Shown: positions 1-16,789 of the stretch, in pieces | Numbering within the stretch: position 1 is the stretch's first letter | Layout: the number at the start of each line of letters is the position of its first letter | Source of the DNA: Diphasiastrum complanatum | Taxonomy: Eukaryota; Streptophyta; Lycopodiopsida; Lycopodiales; Lycopodiaceae | DNA: 64,000 nucleotides | NCBI GenBank assembly: GCA_029204225.1 | Contig: CM055095.1 | Location: 73,902,001-73,966,000 of the forward strand | Direction of reading: 5' to 3' | Translations under genes and position numbers: made by a program | Notes under the pieces: model-generated | What the model saw: only the letters and a program-made list of their open reading frames with translations | What the model was told of the DNA's origin: nothing | Databases searched by the model: none

Positions 1-63
<63 letters not shown>
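1..63. repeat. Poly-C homopolymer at window edge
   Basis: The first 63 bases are all C. Shorter C or G runs recur near 10771-10808, 15236-15256, 20385-20412 and 43322-43332, so poly-C/G tracts are a habit of this genome. The edge position means the true length, or an assembly artefact at this end, cannot be judged. Confidence 0.9.
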
Positions 64-741
64 ACAACAGACAATCTGGATATCGTTAGGACGTGCTTAA
101 TCAGCCGTTCTTGTAATGTCAGATCAGATTAAACCTTCTTCTCTCTATCCATCTATATAAACAAATTGAGAATGAGGGAACAAGTTGAACATCCATTTGA
201 TTGAACATCATTGATTTCCAAGAAGTCCACTAGTAAAAAAGATGAACATATATAGTTCGTGAGAGAGTTAGTGCCTCTTACGCCAACACGCTGTGTGAAT
301 TTTGTCACAACAGCGCTCAAGAAATTCACTGTTAATACAATAGATGTCATTTAGATGATTTTCTTATCTTAAATGTTATTGAATGTCTTATTGTCAAATT
401 GATATATGTTTCTAAGCAACTATTTTTATCCTTATTCCGCATACTAGTTTCATCTTGTTGAATGCACAAACAAATTCTAAAGTAGATCAGCAAGACCATC
501 GGACAGAATTCAACTCACATCAGGGCTTCAGTTTTGGAACAATGGTATCAGAGCTTTGACATTCTGGACACACGGAATTCATTTTCTTTTAGTGGTCTCA
601 AAGCCACAGGCTCATATCCGAGAGCTGATATAGCTTAAGAGCTATCAGATCCAGGATACAAGCATTCAAAACAAGAGACCAAGAAAAAAGACTGAAGAAT
701 AGTTCACAACAATGGCATCAATAAGCAGCATGCAGTGGAAG
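64..741 (+). mobile_element. 3' part of a copia LTR, primer binding site and leader
   Basis: TGGTATCAGAGC at 543-554 matches the usual plant copia primer binding site, complementary to the 3' end of initiator tRNA-Met. The LTR upstream therefore ends in CA at about 540-541. Its 5' start is not defined; it runs back towards the poly-C edge. A leader follows to an ATG at 712, whose frame stops after about 20 codons. No gag domain follows, and the next recognisable coding DNA lies on the other strand, so this is a truncated element end. Confidence 0.65.
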
Positions 742-780
742 ATCTACACAATCAATCTGCACACATCCACATGAAATTGC

Positions 781-1740
781 TCAAACATGAGATAGAGCAA
801 GTAAAGTAAACTTGAGAAGAAATTGCCTCTCGATTTGCTCCATGTAGTCTTCTCCAACCAACCTTTTGCCATCTCGATCATGAGTGATCAATTCATAATC
901 ATAGAATCCTTTGAGTTGATGAAGAGATGTGAGATCCATGCCTTGGATCTTCCCAAGAACCAATCTTCCATTGCTCTTTACTTCATAAGACTTCCTCTTA
1001 ATGATTGCATCATGAGAAGTAGAAACCTAAAAAACATTAGAATGATTAGTAACTTCAACATAAGGATGATTGAAGTACTCTCTTTTTTCAAACAAGAACT
1101 TCTATTCAATGTTTTAGGTAATGACTCATGTGATAATTATTCTTCCTCACTATCACTCACAATGACATCATTCAAAGTACATCCTACTTTGAACTCTTCA
1201 TATACTTCTCTTCTTCTTGACTTGTGACTATCTCCCTCACCAAGTCTCTTGATAGAACCATTTGATCTAATCTCTTTATGAAGATATGTGACTCCACTTG
1301 TTGCAAAAATGACTTTCTTGGACTCATCACAAAAGAATATAGAAGAACCATTTCCTTCATGAATTCACCTAGCAACATGATCAAAGAAATCATTAGCAAC
1401 AACCTTTTCCAAGGAAGAACCTTCACCATCTCCATTGATGAAGTTAGCTCTTTCCTTACCTTTTGCATGCTTGCACTTGCCATGAAGAACCATCATTATC
1501 CTCATAACTAACCAAGTTGGCACAAAGATGAACATCTCCAAGAAGCATATTATATCTTGACCTAGATCTAGCATAAGGAAGCTTGTTAGACTTTATGTAA
1601 GATCCACCAATTTTATTAATGCTAAAAGGGAACTTTGGAAAGTTGAGACCAATCTCCTTTTCCATTCCATCCTTTTTATTAGCCATAACAAAAGCATCAA
1701 GCTTGAAAAGTCTACCTTGTCCATTGCCCCTAGCAACCAA
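781..1740 (-). pseudogene. Degenerate copia pol (integrase to RT start)
   Basis: Read on the - strand from 1740 there is a stretch with GRLFKLDA, then KLPYARSRSR and GDVHLCAN. It aligns by eye with the pre-integrase and integrase start of the better copia copy at 2925-4127, which has GRLFKLDAN, KLPFSRSTSR and LIHLDAH. The integrase Asp is lost (HLC instead of HLD). Further down, DESKKVIF resembles the integrase C-terminal part, and the piece ending at 781 may be the start of reverse transcriptase. Several frameshifts separate the blocks (frames end near 1456, 1365 and 1184). Assignment rests on weak motif resemblance; it is certainly not a functional gene. Confidence 0.45.
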
Positions 1741-1745
1741 GATTG

Positions 1746-1845
1746 CTTCCTTTGTTATGTGGAGTCATGTGGTGTTGGATTAGCATCATTGATGTCTTCC
1801 TTTGTTGTGTGGAGTCATGTGGTGCTGGATTAGCATCATTGATGT
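1746..1845. repeat. Tandem duplication, 2 x 50 bp
   Basis: Two adjacent 50-bp copies (1746-1795 and 1796-1845) both begin CTTCCTTTGT and end TCATTGATGT, with a few substitutions. They sit at the upstream edge of the degenerate copia pol and are a recent local slippage or unequal exchange product. Confidence 0.9.
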
Positions 1846-2274
1846 ACTCACTTACTCATGGATTTCCAAGGTTTGATGGTTTCTTGTGGCAAGATGGAGA
1901 TGGAGGCTCATTCATGGAGTTTTATGGTGGAGACATATCAAGAAAGGACAAAGCTGGAGGAGACAAGCAAGAAAATGGTCATCACTAAAATTTATTGTTT
2001 GGTTGTTGTAATTTTTTAGAGAGTTCAAAGTTTGAAACATGGAGGAATCATTTCATTGACATTCTATTTGGTTTTTCATGTTCTAGTTATATCTTGATGT
2101 GTAAAATTGATTTAAGAAATAGTGAAGCATCCAATTTGGACACCATTCTCTATATCAATTATGGAAACTACTTTAGAACATTATAAATGAGATCTATACT
2201 TAGGATGGAGATCATTCTAATGTTTGATCAAAGTTCTATGGTCAAAACAATGGCAAAACTAGTTGAAGAGGGAG
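1846..2274 (+). mobile_element. 3' internal end of a family-A copia element with polypurine tract
   Basis: About 430 bp with no clear domain lead to a purine-rich stretch, TTGAAGAGGGAG, immediately before the LTR start at 2275. This position and composition fit a polypurine tract priming plus-strand synthesis. It marks the LTR at 2275 as a 3' LTR in + orientation. Confidence 0.5.
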
Positions 2275-2924
<650 letters not shown>

Positions 2925-2940
<16 letters not shown>

Positions 2941-4127
2941 CTAGACAACTCTCTCTTTATGCCATTAGAACTACAAAAGTCAATCAACTTATTGGAGATA
3001 TATTCACCTCCATTATCACTCCTTAATACCTTAATCTTGGTACTAAGTTGATTTTCTACCAAAGTCTTGATCTTTACAAAAGAATCAAACACCATTGATT
3101 TGCTAGACAAGAGGTACATCCAACAAAATCTAGAATAGTCATCAATGAAGATTACATAGCACTTGGCACCACCATTAGACTCATGTGAGAAACTATGAGC
3201 ATCCAAATGGATGAGTTCAAGAGGAGAGTTTGATCTTGATGTAGATCTTGAGAAGGGTAGTTTGTGAGCCTTTGAGAGACTGCATGCTTCACATCTCTTC
3301 CCACACTTTGACAAATGCTTGGGGAGTCCAACTGCAAGCTCCTTTGCTACCATAGATTCCATGGCTTTGTAGTTGGGGTGGCCCAACCTTTTGTGCCATA
3401 GTTCCAGCTTTGATAACTCCACCTTTGCCAAGTTAACACTCTCCACTGCAACATTAGCATCAAGCTTAAACAATCTACCTAGCTTAAAGCCTTTGGCTAT
3501 ACATCCATCATTTCTAAGGATGGAACAAACTCCATGCTTAAATTGTACATCTAGGCCATTATCCATTAACTGGCCAACACTAAGAAAATTCTTGGTTAAC
3601 TTAGGAACATAAAGAACATTATCAAGATTCATCCTTTTGGATGATCCCACATACAAGGGAATTGTTCCTATTCCACTTATCTTACATTCTTGACTACTTG
3701 CAGTATAAATTGATCTATGTAAATCATTGTAAGAAAGTAAAGTGGAGAATATTTCCTTTTGATATGTCATGTGGGAACTAGCCCCACTATCAATCCACCA
3801 AGAATCATTGGTGTTGCTCTTGGATGATGGTGGTTTGTTGGAAACCATCAAGGATGACTCTTCATCCTCCTCCTCCTCCTGATGTGCAATGTTTTTTTGT
3901 TTGCTCTCTTGTGCCTTCTTCTTATTGAGACATTCTGATGCAAAATGTCCTTTCTTTCCACAGAAAAAAACATTTGTACCTGGACTTGTCTTTGATCTTG
4001 CCCTTTGAGCTTGAAGCCTCATCCTCCTCCTTGTTCTCCTTGAAGTGCTTCTTCTTGCCATTGGTCTTCTTCTTGCCTTTGAATGAGAAATTAACATTCT
4101 CATCACCATCCTACAGAGAAATAGCAT
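2925..4127 (-). pseudogene. Copia pol: zinc knuckle, protease, integrase (truncated)
   Basis: This 400-codon frame holds a zinc knuckle (CGKKGHFASEC), the aspartic protease motif WWIDSGASSHMT, the pre-integrase block ELWHKRLGHPNYKAM, and integrase with HLD, FIDDYSRF and RSDNGGEY, the first two acidic residues of the DDE core. It ends abruptly after GIKRELS at about 2940, where it abuts the family-A LTR, so the rest of integrase, reverse transcriptase and RNase H are gone. The frame is offset by one base from the gag upstream. A seven-base homopolymer at 3964-3970, right at the zinc knuckle, is the likely frameshift site, because the first knuckle cysteine is readable only in the gag frame. 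Confidence 0.9.
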
Positions 4128-4719
4128 TCATTCTTGCATTGGTATGCATCATCCTACACTCTTCAGCCACTAATACACTGTGTAGCTTTTCTATAATAGG
4201 CAAAGTGTCTTGGATTGCAAAGCTTTGGACCAAATTTGTAAAGCCACTCCCTAGACCATTGAGGACAATTTGAACAAGCTCACTGTCTTGAATCTTCTCT
4301 CCAATGGAATCTAACTCCCTATTGAGAGACTTGACTCTTAGCACATATTCTTGTGCACTCTCATCACTCCTCTTCATGCTTTGTAGAATCTGATTCCTAA
4401 GCATGAGAACCCTCGAAGTGTTACTAGACTCATAGATAGATTTTAAAGATTTCCAAGCCTCTTTAGCACTCTTACATGATGATACTTCCCTTAAAAGATC
4501 ATTGCTTACATTCATCTTAAGACAATGAAGTGCAAGCCTAGACCTCTTCTTGTATCTCACTAATTCCTGTGCACCTAGAGGTTCATCTTCATCATCTATT
4601 AGAAACTCATAAAGATCCTGGAGCACCATTAGTGACTCCATCCTCACTTTCCAAATAGCATAATTGGTATAATTTAACCTCTCACTAGCTTCTAGAAGGT
4701 AGGCTCCCACTGATCCCAT
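4111..4719 (-). CDS. Copia gag (capsid-like) protein
   Basis: A 202-codon frame starting MGSVGAYLLEASERLNYTNY. The pattern LNYTNYAIWKVRMESLM, followed by LVRYKKRSRLALHCLKMNVS, KSAKEAWKSL and VLRVKSLNREL, is typical of plant copia gag of the UBN2/retrotran_gag type, which forms the virus-like particle. It is related to the + strand gag at 59624-60370. It stops at 4111 just before the zinc knuckle; the homologous sequence continues in this frame past that stop to the frameshift at 3964-3970. It is probably inactive, since the element lacks reverse transcriptase. Confidence 0.85.
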   Translation of the reverse strand: MGSVGAYLLEASERLNYTNYAIWKVRMESLMVLQDLYEFLIDDEDEPLGAQELVRYKKRSRLALHCLKMNVSNDLLREVSSCKSAKEAWKSLKSIYESSNTSRVLMLRNQILQSMKRSDESAQEYVLRVKSLNRELDSIGEKIQDSELVQIVLNGLGSGFTNLVQSFAIQDTLPIIEKLHSVLVAEECRMMHTNARMNAISL

Positions 4720-5351
4720 CTTACTAGCAAGATTCTACACACAAGATATAGATTTGTTTGAACCTGAAACTCACAAAGGTTTCTAACTTGCAGTGTTTCA
4801 CTCAAATGTTGACTTCTAATCCAACAGATGGACTTGTAATCACTATTCTATCACTCCCTCACAAAGCTGAAATGAAGATCAAATGAGATGAAAACTACTC
4901 TCAAGCAAATCTTGCCAATCTTGGCTATTCTTGGACAAAAACTGACTCTATCTCTCTCATTCACTTTGATGCACTTTCAAGACCTGGTTTCCACTTTAAG
5001 AAGGTCTGAAATCAGCCTAGATTAATTAGTTTTCATAAAACAAATTCAAAACTAATCAATGGCAAGTTATCTTGGTAGCTTATCCTAGGATTTGCACCAA
5101 AAATTACATCAAATTGACACCAGATGAATTTTTTGTAGTCCAATGAATATGGGTTATTAATTGCTAGTTCAGAGATGCCCACACGTGTGAACAGTACGGA
5201 TTTTGATCCTGAAAAAGTTTGGGATCAAATTCCCTCACCAAAACCTGGATACCAGCTCGCCCTTCTAATACTAGCTTTTTGCACCGAAACCTGCTAAAAC
5301 TGGATTAGATTCAAACACTGATCAATAACCTTGTACTTGGCTCTGATACCA
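4720..5351 (-). mobile_element. Copia leader and primer binding site
   Basis: The untranslated leader between gag and LTR. GCTCTGATACCA at 5340-5351 is the reverse complement of TGGTATCAGAGC, so the primer binding site reads on the - strand directly after the LTR. A CACACGTGTG palindrome lies at 5180-5189 with a GTGAA..AGTAC flank resembling that in the family-B LTR at 58857. Confidence 0.8.
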
Positions 5352-5974
5352 TGTGAAAAGTACAGTACTAAGGACCATAAAAGGATCTTTGAATGATCCA
5401 GACCATAAATGGATCTTTGAATGATCCACAAGGTTGATTGTATGCTTGTTAAACAATCTATCAGAAACTAGTCATCAGAAAACAAGATCTAGTTTAGCAG
5501 CTTGATAGAAAACAAGTAGAGACAATCAAAGCATTGATCAATAAGTGTAATCCAACTCCACACGTGTGGAAATAAGGCTGTAGTACGGCCTGTAGATAGT
5601 GTTTACAAAGTTCCAAAGCTGGGTTTCATTGGAAATCAAGAGTAATCACCATACAATGCGAGGAAACACGAGTTTCTCCTTGAGGCTCCAAAAAGTTTCT
5701 ATCTTCTCACTATGGAGAATGGGAATACATAGTAAAACACACTTCCTTTGCTAAGTTAGGTAAAAATCCAGCATGTAATAAGGAAGTAGACTCCACTTTC
5801 TTGCCCTAATGTGAAAGCCCTAGCCTAGATCCAAGAGTCATGCTTTCGTGGTAACCTACTTTAGGTGTGTATGTACAAGTGGCACTTTGGCCATTCAAGT
5901 AACCAACAAACAATATTGACAAAATGTACAATATTCTACATGGCTAGATTTGCGAATGTAGGCAATTTTTCACA
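5352..5974 (-). mobile_element. Copia 5' LTR (family C), 623 bp
   Basis: Bounded by the inverted ends TGTGAAAA (5352) and TTTTTCACA (ending 5974), and placed directly after the primer binding site, so this is the 5' LTR of the reverse-strand element running from 5974 down to 2940. The matching 3' LTR is absent. It contains the palindrome CCACACGTGTGG at 5558-5569. Read on its own strand, the start TGTGAAAAATTG is shared with the family-B LTR at 58453. Confidence 0.85.
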
Positions 5975-6472
<498 letters not shown>

Positions 6473-6479
6473 ACAACGT

Positions 6480-6660
6480 AAGGAAAAAGGCAAAAAGAAA
6501 GCAAAACAACTGTATATCAATGCTCAGGAAAATGAAGGATCATCCGAGAAAAAGAGTAAGTGCTTCTTTTGTGACAAAAAGGGTCATTGGAATAATGAAT
6601 GCCACAAATATCTAGCTAAATCAAAGAAGGACCTATGGAGCATTTGCATGGTGATTGACA
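6480..6660 (+). pseudogene. Copia gag fragment with zinc knuckle
   Basis: Translation after the CT tract gives a lysine-rich linker and then CFFCDKKGHWNNEC, a complete CX2CX4HX4C zinc knuckle of a retroelement nucleocapsid region. The frame runs on only briefly. Neither capsid nor protease sequence is attached, so it is an isolated piece about 180 bp long. Confidence 0.75.
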
Positions 6661-6807
6661 ACTTTTGTGCAAAAATAAGAGATCAATTGCTTTTGATAGG
6701 AATGGAGTGATCCTAGAGGGAATATTCTCTATCATTTGGAGATTATATAATCTATTGGAACTCGCCCTACTCCTCATTCAATTTTCATGTTTTCAAGAAT
6801 CAGGATC

Positions 6808-6992
<185 letters not shown>

Positions 6993-7125
6993 AAAATATC
7001 TATCACACAAACAAAACACAATCTCTCTGTCTTTTCTCTCTCAAAATTTAGAAATCTCACAGAGACACACAATTTAGAACTTGATCTATCTTTTTCTCAG
7101 AACTTAGATCTCTTTGTTTTTCATT

Positions 7126-7433
7126 TATGACTCTTCACGACAAAATTGTTTTGGATTCAAGTGATGGATTGGCATTTTTTAACTACTTAATTTGGAACGA
7201 TAGGATAGAATCTTTGTTCATGACACAAGATCTAATGGATATTGTGCTAGATGTCCAAAAAATGTCTCCTCAAGCACAAGAATAAATCAAACATGATTGG
7301 AGGACAAAAATCGCGCTACATAATCAAGTTGAATGTGTCCAATGAAATCACCTTCGAGTGGGTGAGTCACTCACCAAATCTCAACTTGACGAATGTAAGT
7401 AGCCTAACCTACCTCGAGCTATTGATTCCATGA
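7126..7433 (+). pseudogene. Copia gag N-terminal fragment
   Basis: From the ATG at 7126 the translation resembles the gag start: FFNYLIWNDRIESLF, then TQDLMDIVLDV, QEXIKHDWRTKIALH, and in a second frame IKLNVSNEI. The order and spacing match the gag at 59624 (STWKVRIESLL, MDIVIGV, LHVIKINVTNEL). There is a premature stop near 7285 and a frameshift near 7320. Confidence 0.7.
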
Positions 7434-8160
7434 GGACCCCAACCCCTCATAATTGTAATTAGTTTACGGGTTGAAACGGGATAATAATATGAGAATAGTC
7501 CAATTGTGGGCATGACAATACCTATCTAAAGATAATTGTATAGTGAATTGGTAAACTAGGATTGTTTACATGTTAACATGCAAACAAAGAAAAACTTCAA
7601 TAAATCAATTCAAAGGACAATGAATAAGCTTTATTAAAGAAAAGACAAGGGATAGATTCCAAAGGGGTAGCAAGGAAAAATGCAGCTTCATTAAGTAAGG
7701 GTTTACTTCGTCACATGAAAAAGAACAAATTTCAAGTCCAATATTTGCATTGTAGTGAATTTTTTTCATTATTCGCGTGACTTCTCTTATTTATATTATA
7801 ATACAATGTAAGATCTTTTGAAATGAAGGATGGCGGAGAGAGCTATCTTAATTTCAATTTTTTAGAATTTAAAGTTTTTATTTTTATACTTAAATTTAAT
7901 TTTTGTTAAAGTTTTGGTTTTAAAATTTCAAGATTTTGAAACTGAAAATTCTATAATTTTTTTAAATTTATTTAGAATTCTAAAATTTCAGTCTATTTAA
8001 TATAATTTAATACATATATTTGAAAATTTAAAACTTAATATTTTTTCATAAATTTACTCTCATGTCAAGAAATTTTTTATTATATATATCTTTCAAAAAA
8101 AAATTATTATATAATTTCTGTTTTTTGATATTCAATTTTTAATGCCATGTGTCATTGAGT
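7434..8160. other. Unassigned AT-rich stretch
   Basis: No recognisable gene. Strongly AT-rich from about 7840 onwards with long A and T runs. No terminal repeats were recognised. Confidence 0.5.
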
Positions 8161-8179
8161 ACTTTCGATGAAGCCATTC

Positions 8180-8780
8180 TTAAAGCATAGTTGTCACAAC
8201 TCAAAGTTGTTGACAAAAGATGTATTTGTGAATAAATAAATATCGTCAATGCCAAACTCAAACCTATAACATAGCTTTGACCCTAGCTTTGACAACAAAG
8301 TTGTGGACAAAATATGCTTTTGTCAAGAAAAAAACTAAATCAACGATCTCCAACAATTCTATGCTCATGAGAGAGGATTGTCGAAGAGCATAGGATTGTT
8401 GGAGAATATTGTCGACAAATTTGTTAACAGAAACATCTTTCGTCAATAGAGACAACAAAGTTGTTGACGAAAACATTTTCACATAGCTTTGAGTTTGGCT
8501 TTATTAAGAAAAACCTACATATGTATAGGATTGCCATCTGGAGTGAACTGTCGATAAAGTTGTTGACAAAAGCATATTTTTTCAGCAACTTTGATGTCAA
8601 ACTAATGCTCAAAGCTAGGCATAGAGTTGAACATGACTTCATGGACAACAGACATAAGATTGTCGACAAAAATTGTTGGAAAGAGGCTATGCCTGACATA
8701 GCCTTGCCAAGGAAGCTATGCCAAGCATAGTCTTGCCAATGAAGCTATGCCAAGGAAGGTTATGCTTAGCATAAAAGTCC
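8180..8780. repeat. Fold-back repeat with GTTGTNGACAAA units
   Basis: The block contains many variants of GTTGTCGACAAA/GTTGTTGACAAA and of CATAGCTTTGA. Sequence at about 8251-8330 is an imperfect inverted copy of 8560-8640: for example TATGCTTTTGTCAA near 8308 against TTGACAAAAGCATA near 8563, and GCCAAACTC near 8251 against GAGTTTGGC near 8491. The right edge has shorter direct repeats around GAAGCTATGCCAAG (8710-8760). It looks like a fold-back or MITE-type element; ends and target duplication are not resolved. Confidence 0.6.
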
Positions 8781-10043
8781 AACGTCAAGTGGTAGGTGTC
8801 CGGTGCCACATGACATTATAGAAATGAAAATAAAAAAGAAGAAAAATTATAATAACAAAAACGTTGAAATATATATAATCTAAAAAATCAAAGTAATATT
8901 CAAAAAACACAAAATAAAAAAATCAAAATAAAATTTTAAAATTTTAAAAATTAAATTAAAATTAAAAAACCATAAAATTTTAGAAACAAACAAATTACCT
9001 TGTTTCTAAAATTTTATGTTTTTTGAATTTTACTTTAATTTTAAAAAAAATTAAAATATTAAGTAAAAATAATAATTTAAAATATTTGATTGCCTTCCGA
9101 GCATGGATTCCTGAGGGCAGGAGCCCAAGAGCCCCATTGACTAGGGTGGTAGGTGGCCCAAGAAAGGTCAAGCCTTCTCTTACATAATGCTAATGTGCAT
9201 GTGTTATGCAGCATTCTGAATCATTGGCTACTTACATGCACATCCCATCAAAATATTCATGTGCTATGAGTCTACTTTTATTGGCTATCCACTTGAGAAT
9301 TGTGCTAAGAAGGCTCACAAAAACATGCTTGTATTGATATTCACATGGTATGAGATTTCAATACCATGGAACAGGCTAGTCTCAAAGAAATAGGGAATCT
9401 TTTACTACTAACGGACTTGCTTGGTACCAAGAAACTACCAACTTAGAAAACATTACTAAAGGTATCAAACAAGGTTCTAATACCAGAGAACCAATCGACT
9501 CTAAAAAGGATAGAGCATCTTTCATCACTAAGACTTAGTTGCCACCAAGAGAAAGTGACAAGACAAAGACATTCCAATATTATGGAACCGGTTGGTTTCA
9601 AAAAACTGAGGCAATGTTCAACAACTATTTCTAGAATCAACCATGGATAAATGTGACCTCTATATATGTTAACCATGTGTATAATAAGTAATGTTTTTTG
9701 TTACTCCTAGCATAAGTGTTAATTATTATTTGTTAACATAGTTTATTCCCACCTTAAGGAACATGACCTGGTGGATAAATCATGTTCTTTTAAACAAATA
9801 TGGGGGGTTGCATCACTTTAGGTTTTAGAGATTCTTAATAAAATGCTTTCACACCCATGAACATGACTTTGAATACACATATTTTTTGTTTTTTAGGGCA
9901 TTTTGCTACCCCAACCCATATCACCACCCCTAAGGTTTTTGCACAATTGATCATTACATTTCTAGCAATTGCACAATTCGAGAATCAACAATTTTTTGAG
10001 TGAGAATCTTTATGCTTCTATATGTGTTAACCCTATGTATTAG
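8781..10043. other. AT-rich DNA with diverged internal repeats
   Basis: No gene seen. 8830-9090 is extremely A-rich then T-rich. Between about 9360 and 9640 a unit of roughly 100 bp recurs in diverged form, with landmarks such as GGAACAGGCTAGTCTCAAA, GAGAACCAATCGACTCTAAA and GGAACCGGTTGGTTTCAAA. Its origin is unknown. Confidence 0.4.
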
Positions 10044-10268
10044 TTAGTTCATTGCTACTCTGTAATGCTCAGTGCTCAGAGTTCCTGTTGTGTATTCTGG
10101 AGGCACCTCCTCCCACAGAATTTTCAAGCACACAGTTTCAAATGACACAATCTGCAGAATGTCTGTTGTGACAGCTGGATTACTAGGTTGTTCTGCCAGA
10201 ATGGATCTCACAGCTGGCTTAGCAGTGCATTCTACAGGAATGTCATCCTTTCCAAGCACCCTCAGCAT
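10044..10268 (-). other. Unidentified open frame, possible gene fragment
   Basis: A 74-codon - strand frame beginning MLRVLGKDDIPVE. Its amino-acid composition is less biased than that of neighbouring chance frames and it contains no repeats, so it could be an exon or captured fragment. I do not recognise a family and see no convincing splice-linked partner. It lies 750 bp upstream of the carboxypeptidase gene in the opposite direction and could also be chance. Confidence 0.2.
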
Positions 10269-10728
10269 TACGCAGGGGAAGGCCCGCTAAATGCGTAAAC
10301 TTTTGGCCATCCATCAGATGGAAAATCCTGGTGCATGAATTATTGCATATTATTGTTGGTGGAAAACCTAACACTAGTATGTGATTTAGTTGTAGTTGTA
10401 GGTAAATGGTAAACTTTAATTGAGTGTCGAACTTACACAAGAACTAACAGCAACGAATACTTTGTAATCAGTTCCCTTTTGACGCTTTGTTGATGAGATT
10501 GTGGCGTTCATATTCTTTGCAAATATTAAAAAAAAATTGAGCCCGAAATATGTTTTATTCATGCACATCACCGTATTTAAGATTCTTAGTCATTTTCCTT
10601 GTAGGTTTTTTGCTTGTGCATGTATTGTGATAGTTGGATATATTGTGGCCGTGTAATGAATATGTGGGTACTGTAACAATGGCCCTCGGGCCTTCCCTGC
10701 AGCTCAGGCCCCTCCCCCCACCCCACAA

Positions 10729-10853
10729 AGGCCTAACATTCATCTAGGGTCAACTTGGGAGAATGTGAGGCCCTCCCCCCCTTCCCCCCCCCCCCCCCCC
10801 CCCCCCCCGGAAAAAAGGCCTAACATTCATCGAGGGTCAACTTGAGAGTATGT
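10729..10853. repeat. Direct duplication flanking a poly-C run
   Basis: GGCCTAACATTCATC occurs at 10729 and again at 10816, each followed by a matching 23-bp stretch (AGGGTCAACTTG..). The copies are about 87 bp apart, and a C-rich stretch (10771-10808) fills the gap. A smaller C-rich run precedes the first copy, so the whole unit including the C tract appears duplicated and the second C tract expanded. Confidence 0.8.
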
Positions 10854-10935
10854 CAATAAATTCTATAAGAGGCTAGAGGTGCCTTAGTTTTTAAAGTACA
10901 TTTAGGTTGTTGGGTCTTACAATAGAATTATATTC

Positions 10936-11004
10936 ATGGATTGCATCAAGGCAATGATCTCCATCTTCCTGCTTGCTATTTCAACTACTTTTGTTGGGTT
11001 TTAG
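10936..11004 (+). CDS. Upstream short frame made by duplication of the signal-peptide start
   Basis: The first copy of the duplicated start gives a 22-codon frame MDCIKAMISIFLLAISTTF.. ending in TAG at 11002-11004, 15 bp before the main ATG. It is in the same frame as the main protein but closed by that stop, so it cannot add residues. If transcribed it would act as an upstream open reading frame and could lower initiation at 11020. Confidence 0.45.
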   Translation: MDCIKAMISIFLLAISTTFVGF

Positions 11005-11019
11005 AATAGAATTATATTC

Positions 11020-14793
<3,774 letters not shown>

Positions 14794-15933
14794 TGATAGA
14801 AGAAGTGACCTCCATCTCCACAATGCAGCTATTGTCTTAAAATATGGAATACTTTTTAGGTGAGGAGTGCTCATCATGTCCATATGCATGAACATTTTAT
14901 CTTAGACACATGGTGAGTTGGTGTGACATGCTTTAGTTGAGCTAGCCCACCAAAGTTTGATTCATTCTTTGGGATTCCTTGGGCTAATAACACAACAAGT
15001 ATGTTGGATGTATTAAGTATGTGTTGAAGATTCTTTTGTATTTTTGGAGAAATTAAAAATGATAGAAGCCAAGGATTTTGCAACATGAATGTTATCCATA
15101 TGCATTGAAATTCATTTTAATCCTCACCTCATAAGCTTTTCAAGGCCATTTCTTGAAACTAAAGCCAATATGAGCATGAAAACCTCATATTATAATGTTT
15201 GTTTAACAACAAAAAAAACATTTGAAATGTGAGGAGGGGGGGGGGGGGGGGGGGGGAGGATTTGTTAGCTATGCTCTTGCCTCTTAAAATAGATATTTTG
15301 ATAAACATAAATGTATTTTGAATTCAAATACCTTAAAAATATAAATTTCAAAAATATGAAATTTGAAAATTCGTCAAAAATTCAAGTACTTTAAAATATA
15401 AACTGTAAAAAAAAAATCAAAAATAAAAAAATTGTCAAAAATATTCAAAAATTCTAAATTCAAAAAATATAAAACTTTAACAATTAAAATTTTAGCAATT
15501 AAAATTTTAAGGAAGTTAGAGATAATTAAAAAAATCGAAAGGCATAAATTTTAAACCTATTAATAATTATAAAAATTGCAAATTGTAATATAAAAATATT
15601 GTTATTTATTGAAGTTAAGCAAATTTTTGCACAAACAATTTCTCTTTAGAGAAGATTTCTTGTCAAACTACTAATCTCAACAAATATTTTCTAGCTAGAC
15701 AATTTCATGAACTTATCATTTGTAATTTCTTTTAGTTTTTTTAATTTTTAATGTGTATGATATTTTTAAACACACTTTTTTTATATTTTTCCAAAAAGGG
15801 CTGTAGGGAATTTTCCTTACTCACTTTCAAACCCTACTTCCAAGCACATGTGAAGCAAACAAGATGTGAAGATGATCCTTCTTTCATGTCACGTGGTAGT
15901 TTGATCCCATGATAGCAAAGCTTAGATTCACAA
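14794..15933. other. Gene 3' flank and AT-rich DNA with a poly-G run
   Basis: The 3' flank of the carboxypeptidase gene; no clear AATAAA signal was found near the stop. A poly-G run lies at 15236-15256. From 15300 to 15800 the DNA is very AT-rich with recurring AAAATTT-type words. No other gene is seen. Confidence 0.5.
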
Positions 15934-16635
<702 letters not shown>

Positions 16636-16789
16636 GTATCCCCCACCAAAATTGGTGATGGCACATGTGGACACCCTTTTATTGTGGGCTTTTATTTGTT
16701 TCACACCTCTACTTTATAAGATGTGAGGTAATTGTCTCCATGAATGTGAGGCATTCAAGGTTCTGGTCCTATGAATATGGTAAAATCCA

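Noticed and set aside
543..554. TGGTATCAGAGC and related sites as tRNA gene fragments
   Set aside because: They lie directly after LTR ends and before gag, where a primer binding site is expected. No cloverleaf surrounds them.
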